Origin: Lateolabrax maculatus
Lineage: Eukaryota > Chordata > Actinopteri > Acropomatiformes > Lateolabracidae
Assembly: GCA_031216445.1 (NCBI GenBank)
Contig: CM062218.1
Span: forward strand, 5,229,001 to 5,293,000
Direction: 5' to 3'
DNA length: 64,000 bases
Positions 63,401 through 64,000 of the stretch are shown one piece after another; positions within the stretch are counted from its first letter, which is position 1, and the number at the start of each line of letters is the position of its first letter. Both the position numbers and the translations under genes were made by a program. The notes beneath the pieces were generated by a model that saw only the letters and a list, made by a program, of their open reading frames with translations, made no database searches and was not told where the DNA came from.

Positions 63401-64000
63401 ACTATATATCAGTTTGGGTTTGAATCTGAAAGAGAGAATTGAACTTAAAGGAAAACTGAGTATCACAAATGTTGCTCTGAAAAATTAAAATGTTCACACC
63501 ACTCCTGCAGCATAATTGACTTCTCTTCTGTTGATCGGTATGTTCAGTATGTCGTAAACAGTACTGTACTGAACATACCGTTCAACCGATCATACCGCCA
63601 ATAAATAACTCAAAATGCAGCTTCCAGCAGGGCTTCTGAGCTACGAGGAGGCAAGAGCAAGATGCAGAAGTGGTGTAAATAGCTGTGTTGTGGAGGAACT
63701 ATGAGTGTTTGTAACAAACTAAACAGTGGAGATACTCAAAATATCAGTTCTCAGTAGAGTATTACTATAATAATGCAACACGCCGTTCCTGTGGTCAGGT
63801 TTATATTTCGGGTTTAGGTTTCATAGACAGGAGATGAAAGTGTGTGTGCATGGTAACGTGAATAAACACCCTCTCCAAAATAATGTCAAAACCAGTCTAC
63901 ACTCACTATATCCTGTATCCACGCTGCCAGTTTGCCAGTTTTTTTTTTTTTTTTTTTGATGTATTTATCATCTGAAACTTCTGGATGGTCAGTCAGAGTT
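24190..64000 (+). CDS. plec: Plectin gene, 5' part with alternative first exons
   Basis: Plectin is a giant plakin cytolinker joining intermediate filaments to actin, membranes and junctions. Its constant body starts with an actin-binding domain (DERDR...KTFTKW), and many alternative first exons are spliced onto it. This window holds only first exons and their introns. Coding parts are 24428-24587, 25370-25407, 28333-28503 and 34569-34782 (one chain), 41247-41337 and 55332-55377; a probable non-coding exon ends at 31065. All three routes end with a single G of the next codon, which fits a shared exon starting AT GAG (Asp-Glu). That exon is not in the window. The call rests on the 1e-like peptide at 55332 and on SPSPGDTLPWNL with VLDPAERAVIRIA at 34569. 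Dystonin and MACF1 share related peptides but, as I recall them, match less closely. Pleca versus plecb cannot be decided. Confidence 0.85.
24428..24587 (+). CDS. plec: plec first coding exon: N-terminal transmembrane segment
   Basis: 53 codons plus one base. Residues 1-16 (MDILTAWAATDPAVAR) are followed by a hydrophobic run at about 17-38 (LLWVLVLVLATLLVWLFFFCCY) and then a polar, weakly basic tail (SWNQRSSPSLERYLA). This reads as a single-pass signal anchor, not a cleaved signal peptide. The donor CTGGCAG|gtaggt leaves a lone G (phase 1). The FFCCxxW ending after a leucine-rich helix resembles, from memory, the N-terminus of dystonin-a2, the perinuclear/ER-anchored isoform. Linkage to plectin rests on exact phase continuity through the next three exons. 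A separate small membrane-protein gene is the alternative, but the chain shows no stop or 3' end. Confidence 0.7.
25370..25407 (+). CDS. plec: plec linker exon 2 (38 bases)
   Basis: A small exon after a long pyrimidine tract (ttttctttttttttcatacag) and before gtgaga. Joined to the preceding G it reads A-M-A-E-H-P-K-S-K-V-P-T-Q and ends in phase 0. Its length (38 = 2 + 36) is what is needed to join exon 24428 to exon 28333. It holds no recognisable domain. Confidence 0.6.
25408..28332. other. plec: plec intron between linker exons 2 and 3
   Basis: Non-coding. It holds the teleost repeat at 26055-26229 and a short retroposon-tail-like piece ATAAGATAAGACAGAACTTTATTCAACC (27681-27708). Chance frames only. 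Confidence 0.55.
26055..26229 (+). repeat. Teleost interspersed repeat (CTCATGGTGGCGCT type)
   Basis: It has the familiar landmarks in order: AGTTGTTGAGACATTTCACTCAAA, CCACAAATATCAACCTCATGGTGGCGCT, GGATTCATCATCTGGGAACCATGAATGTCAGTG, ATCCATCCAGTAGTTGTTGAGATTTTTCAGTCTGCACCAAAGTGGTG. A near-complete copy; the family name is not assigned. Confidence 0.75.
28333..28503 (+). CDS. plec: plec linker exon 3: lysine/arginine-rich segment
   Basis: 57 codons, bounded by tttcag and AAG|gtgagg, phase 0 on both sides. It starts KKKKPKEK, passes through an acidic-polar stretch (SEEVVAEDSAALG) and then a basic cluster AVRKRKRRPLKVQME. Both basic clusters could act as nuclear-localisation or membrane-proximal charge signals. 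Dystonin-a2 has, from memory, a VRKRR-type cluster in the same place. The exon sits between the transmembrane exon and the PGDTLPWNL exon, as in that paralogue. Confidence 0.65.
28504..30689. other. plec: plec intron, 5' of the CpG-rich exon
   Basis: Mostly AT-rich. A GC-richer island at about 29368-29590 is unexplained, and a perfect hairpin lies at 30369-30408. No coding exon seen. Confidence 0.5.
30369..30408. repeat. Perfect 16-base inverted repeat in plec intron
   Basis: TGACAGATCACTTGTA (30369-30384) and its exact reverse complement (30393-30408) around an 8-base loop. It lies about 300 bases upstream of the CpG-rich promoter. Confidence 0.95.
30690..31065 (+). promoter_or_regulatory. 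plec: CpG-rich promoter and non-coding first exon of plec
   Basis: This stretch is far richer in CpG than its surroundings, with repeated GGACCGGACC boxes, GCGCAGCGAGCACGC and a (GGA)n run. It ends at a near-perfect donor GGC|GTGAGTAA (31065/31066). It has no long coding frame but holds a 9-codon uORF (ATG 30942, stop 30966-30968) and an ATG at 31055 that, after splicing to 34569, would overlap the main ATG out of frame. Best read as the promoter and 5' UTR exon of the soluble plectin-1 type transcript. Exon start and splicing are inferred. Confidence 0.55.
33196..33330 (-). repeat. Retroposon 3' tail (minus)
   Basis: ATCAATAAAGCTTTATTGGTCCCCAGGGGGAAATTCACCAGC is the usual end of a teleost LINE/SINE read on the minus strand, followed by AT-rich ATAATAATA repeats. 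Confidence 0.6.
33375..33530 (+). repeat. Teleost AAGTAAA-type repeat, 3' half
   Basis: GTCATTCTGCATAATGAATACTTTTACTTTTGGTACTTTAAG...ACTTGTACCAGAGTATTTCTACAGTGTGGTTTTACTAC...AGTAAAAGATCTGAGCGC matches the right half of the same family as 6478-6876. Confidence 0.75.
34569..34782 (+). CDS. plec: plec exon with SPSPGDTLPWNL and VLDPAERAVIRIA
   Basis: 71 codons plus one base, acceptor tcatccag, donor GCAG|gtacga. It reads T-MEEVKDKPKRRPLV..., a serine-rich stretch, SPSPGDTLPWNL, KHHRIKRSKSASG, then VLDPAERAVIRIA. The last parts match the start of human plectin isoform 1 closely, where the same peptide runs straight into D-E-R-D-R of the actin-binding domain. The ATG at 34572 is the second codon of the exon, so a transcript starting at the CpG-rich exon near 31 kb could begin here and give a soluble form, while the longer chain reads through it. 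Phase 1 exit fits the shared exon. Confidence that it is plakin coding sequence is very high; plectin over dystonin is likely. Confidence 0.93.
34783..40979. other. plec: plec intron between 34.8 and 41.0 kb
   Basis: AT-rich intron. It contains GAATGAATGAATGAATG near 36572-36589 and the repeat pair at 39549-39830. A 153-codon minus-strand frame at 39916-40377 was judged a chance frame. Confidence 0.5.
39549..39830 (+). repeat. Two adjacent copies of an ACAGACATCTTGAC-type element
   Basis: A fragment at 39549-39632 and a longer copy at 39642-39830 share AAAAGCAC...TAA(C)ATTAATAATGGCT...GGTGTACCAGCTCCAG/CTGCTCCAGTCTCAGG. The same family surrounds the LINE at 51111-52089. Confidence 0.6.
40980..41246 (+). 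promoter_or_regulatory. plec: Promoter/5' UTR of the 41.2 kb plec first exon
   Basis: A purine-rich leader (GGGAGTGGTGGGGGTC, GACAGACAGATAGGTGGACAGAC) precedes the ATG at 41247. A TATA-like TTTATAG lies at about 41039-41045, about 200 bases upstream of the ATG. A GT run sits just upstream at about 40962-40975. The exact start is not visible. Confidence 0.35.
41247..41337 (+). CDS. plec: plec alternative first exon, dystonin-like EEQDYVQAYE peptide
   Basis: 30 codons plus one base: MSMPMFDPGQRLSEEQ, DYVQAYENVREKYK, then G|gtaaca. The second half matches closely, from memory, the N-terminus of a dystonin isoform (EEQEYLQAYEDVLERYK), which also leads directly into DERDK of the actin-binding domain. 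The exit phase is the same as the other plec first exons. It lacks any membrane segment and would give a cytoplasmic isoform. It is not among the human plectin first exons I can recall, so it may be an ancient plakin exon kept in this lineage. Kozak context is good (C at -3 is weak, but in-frame ATGs follow at codons 3 and 5). Confidence 0.8.
51111..52089. mobile_element. Inverted-repeat element split by a LINE insertion
   Basis: Left end ACAGACATTTTGACTTGTC (51111-51129) and right end GACAAGTCAAGATGTCTGT (52071-52089) are inverted copies with one mismatch in 19. The inner right flank (ACACCTGTGACATCC...) also resembles the inner left part of the 39.6 kb copy when reversed. Between them sits a decayed LINE. 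This is a non-autonomous DNA-transposon-like host with a later retrotransposon inside it. Confidence 0.6.
51240..52030 (-). mobile_element. Decayed CR1/L2/Rex1-like LINE, 3' part
   Basis: On the minus strand, broken frames read VLFSLLSCAGAAG, then a VGVELDSL-like stretch, then SERRRTLRNIVDIDFRSLHD, then FLPEAIKRYNSSTSG. This is the order found at the end of the ORF2 protein in fish CR1/L2-type LINEs (LFxAVVCWG... ERR...ILD...HPLHD...SFLPxAIRLYN). Frameshifts and stops show it is dead. The 3' end is at 51241-51280, where the minus strand reads ATTTCCCTCTGGATAAATAAAGCTGTATC followed by short GATAA repeats. Confidence 0.75.
54940..55331 (+). promoter_or_regulatory. plec: Promoter/5' UTR of the plec 1e-type exon (GA-rich)
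   Basis: The leader is strongly purine-biased, with GGGGAGGGGGGAGAGG at about 55017 and long GAGA runs at 55108-55118 and 55171-55200. There is no TATA box. GAGA-rich leaders of this kind often mark open promoters. The region ends directly at the 1e-type ATG. Confidence 0.4.
55332..55377 (+). CDS. plec: plec alternative first exon 1e
   Basis: 15 codons plus one base: MDPGRSIQHEISSLK, then G|gtactc. The human plectin 1e start, as I recall it, is MDPSRAIQNEISSLK, so 12 of 15 residues are the same. Spliced to the shared exon it would read SLK-D-E-R-D. It is short and cytoplasmic with no targeting domain of its own. This exon is the strongest single reason for calling the gene plectin and not dystonin or MACF1. 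Confidence 0.9.
55397..55419. repeat. Poly-T tract just after the 1e exon
   Basis: About 23 consecutive T, starting 20 bases after the exon 1e donor. Confidence 0.9.
59960..60065 (+). repeat. Possible teleost interspersed repeat fragment
   Basis: CTGCTGCCCACAAGTGGCCAAGAAATCGGGTATTACAGGTTTAA resembles a frequent fish repeat with the frame GCTGCCCxxAGTGGCxAAxAAAT...GCAGGTTTAA. Boundaries are uncertain. Confidence 0.35.
63536..63580. repeat. 14-base perfect inverted repeat
   Basis: CGGTATGTTCAGTA (63536-63549) and TACTGAACATACCG (63567-63580) flank a 17-base loop. A third related piece, CGATCATACCG, follows at 63587-63597. Confidence 0.9.
63940..63958. repeat. Poly-T tract
   Basis: Run of about 19 T near the right edge of the window. 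Confidence 0.85.

Larger units (their letters stand above)
55378..64000. other. plec: plec intron downstream of the 1e exon
   Basis: No supported exon. It starts with a T run of about 23 (55397-55419), then a CpG/CTG-rich patch (55780-55910, with (CTG)n near 55828-55846). It also contains an unexplained GC-richer segment (57000-57310), a CTCF-like site (60863-60876), a hairpin (63536-63580) and a T run (63940-63958). The shared actin-binding exon is not present. Confidence 0.5.

Noticed and set aside
1..64000. Prokaryotic-type systems: CRISPR, operons, phage, integrons
   Set aside because: No such repeats or gene density. Introns, CpG pattern and teleost repeats show vertebrate nuclear DNA.

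Overview
This is vertebrate nuclear DNA, most likely from a ray-finned (teleost, perciform-like) fish. Intron-split genes with GT-AG junctions, long AT-rich non-coding stretches, CA/GATA microsatellites and several interspersed repeats typical of teleost genomes all point that way. Nothing is prokaryotic, and there is no CRISPR array, operon or intact provirus. Almost every long open frame is a chance or repeat-derived frame; the real coding sequence is a chain of small exons that I rebuilt from splice signals and reading phase.

Layout. Bases 1-15.3 kb are gene-poor: microsatellites, decayed repeats and a few unproven minus-strand candidate exons. Bases 15,394-22,781 (+) hold a complete 13-exon eif3e gene (eIF3 subunit e, INT6), 446 codons with every junction in phase. 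Next comes a 1.6 kb spacer with a probable poly(A) signal and a sequence matching the CTCF core consensus at every position. From about 24.2 kb to the right edge (+) lies the 5' end of a second gene, which I call plectin (plec) from its N-terminal variants. It has at least four transcription-start regions: (a) a first exon at 24,428 encoding a short lumenal or exoplasmic tip and a transmembrane helix, followed by two basic linker exons and a fourth exon carrying SPSPGDTLPWNL and VLDPAERAVIRIA; (b) a CpG-rich non-coding exon near 31.0 kb that probably splices to that same fourth exon and starts at its internal ATG; (c) a first exon at 41,247 resembling a dystonin N-terminus; (d) a first exon at 55,332 almost identical to mammalian plectin 1e. 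Exons (a/b), (c) and (d) all end in the same phase with a lone G. They can therefore splice to one shared downstream exon, expected to begin AT-GAG (D-E-R-D of the actin-binding domain), which lies beyond the window.

How it works together. eif3e is a housekeeping translation gene with a TISU/YY1-like start and E-box and ETS motifs. plec is a cytolinker gene that uses alternative promoters to put different targeting peptides on a constant body: membrane, cytoplasmic and short forms. The most interesting point is the membrane-anchored start, whose layout parallels dystonin-a2 and is not among the mammalian plectin first exons I can recall. The plec introns also hold a LINE relic nested inside an inverted-repeat element, and there are several long perfect hairpins.
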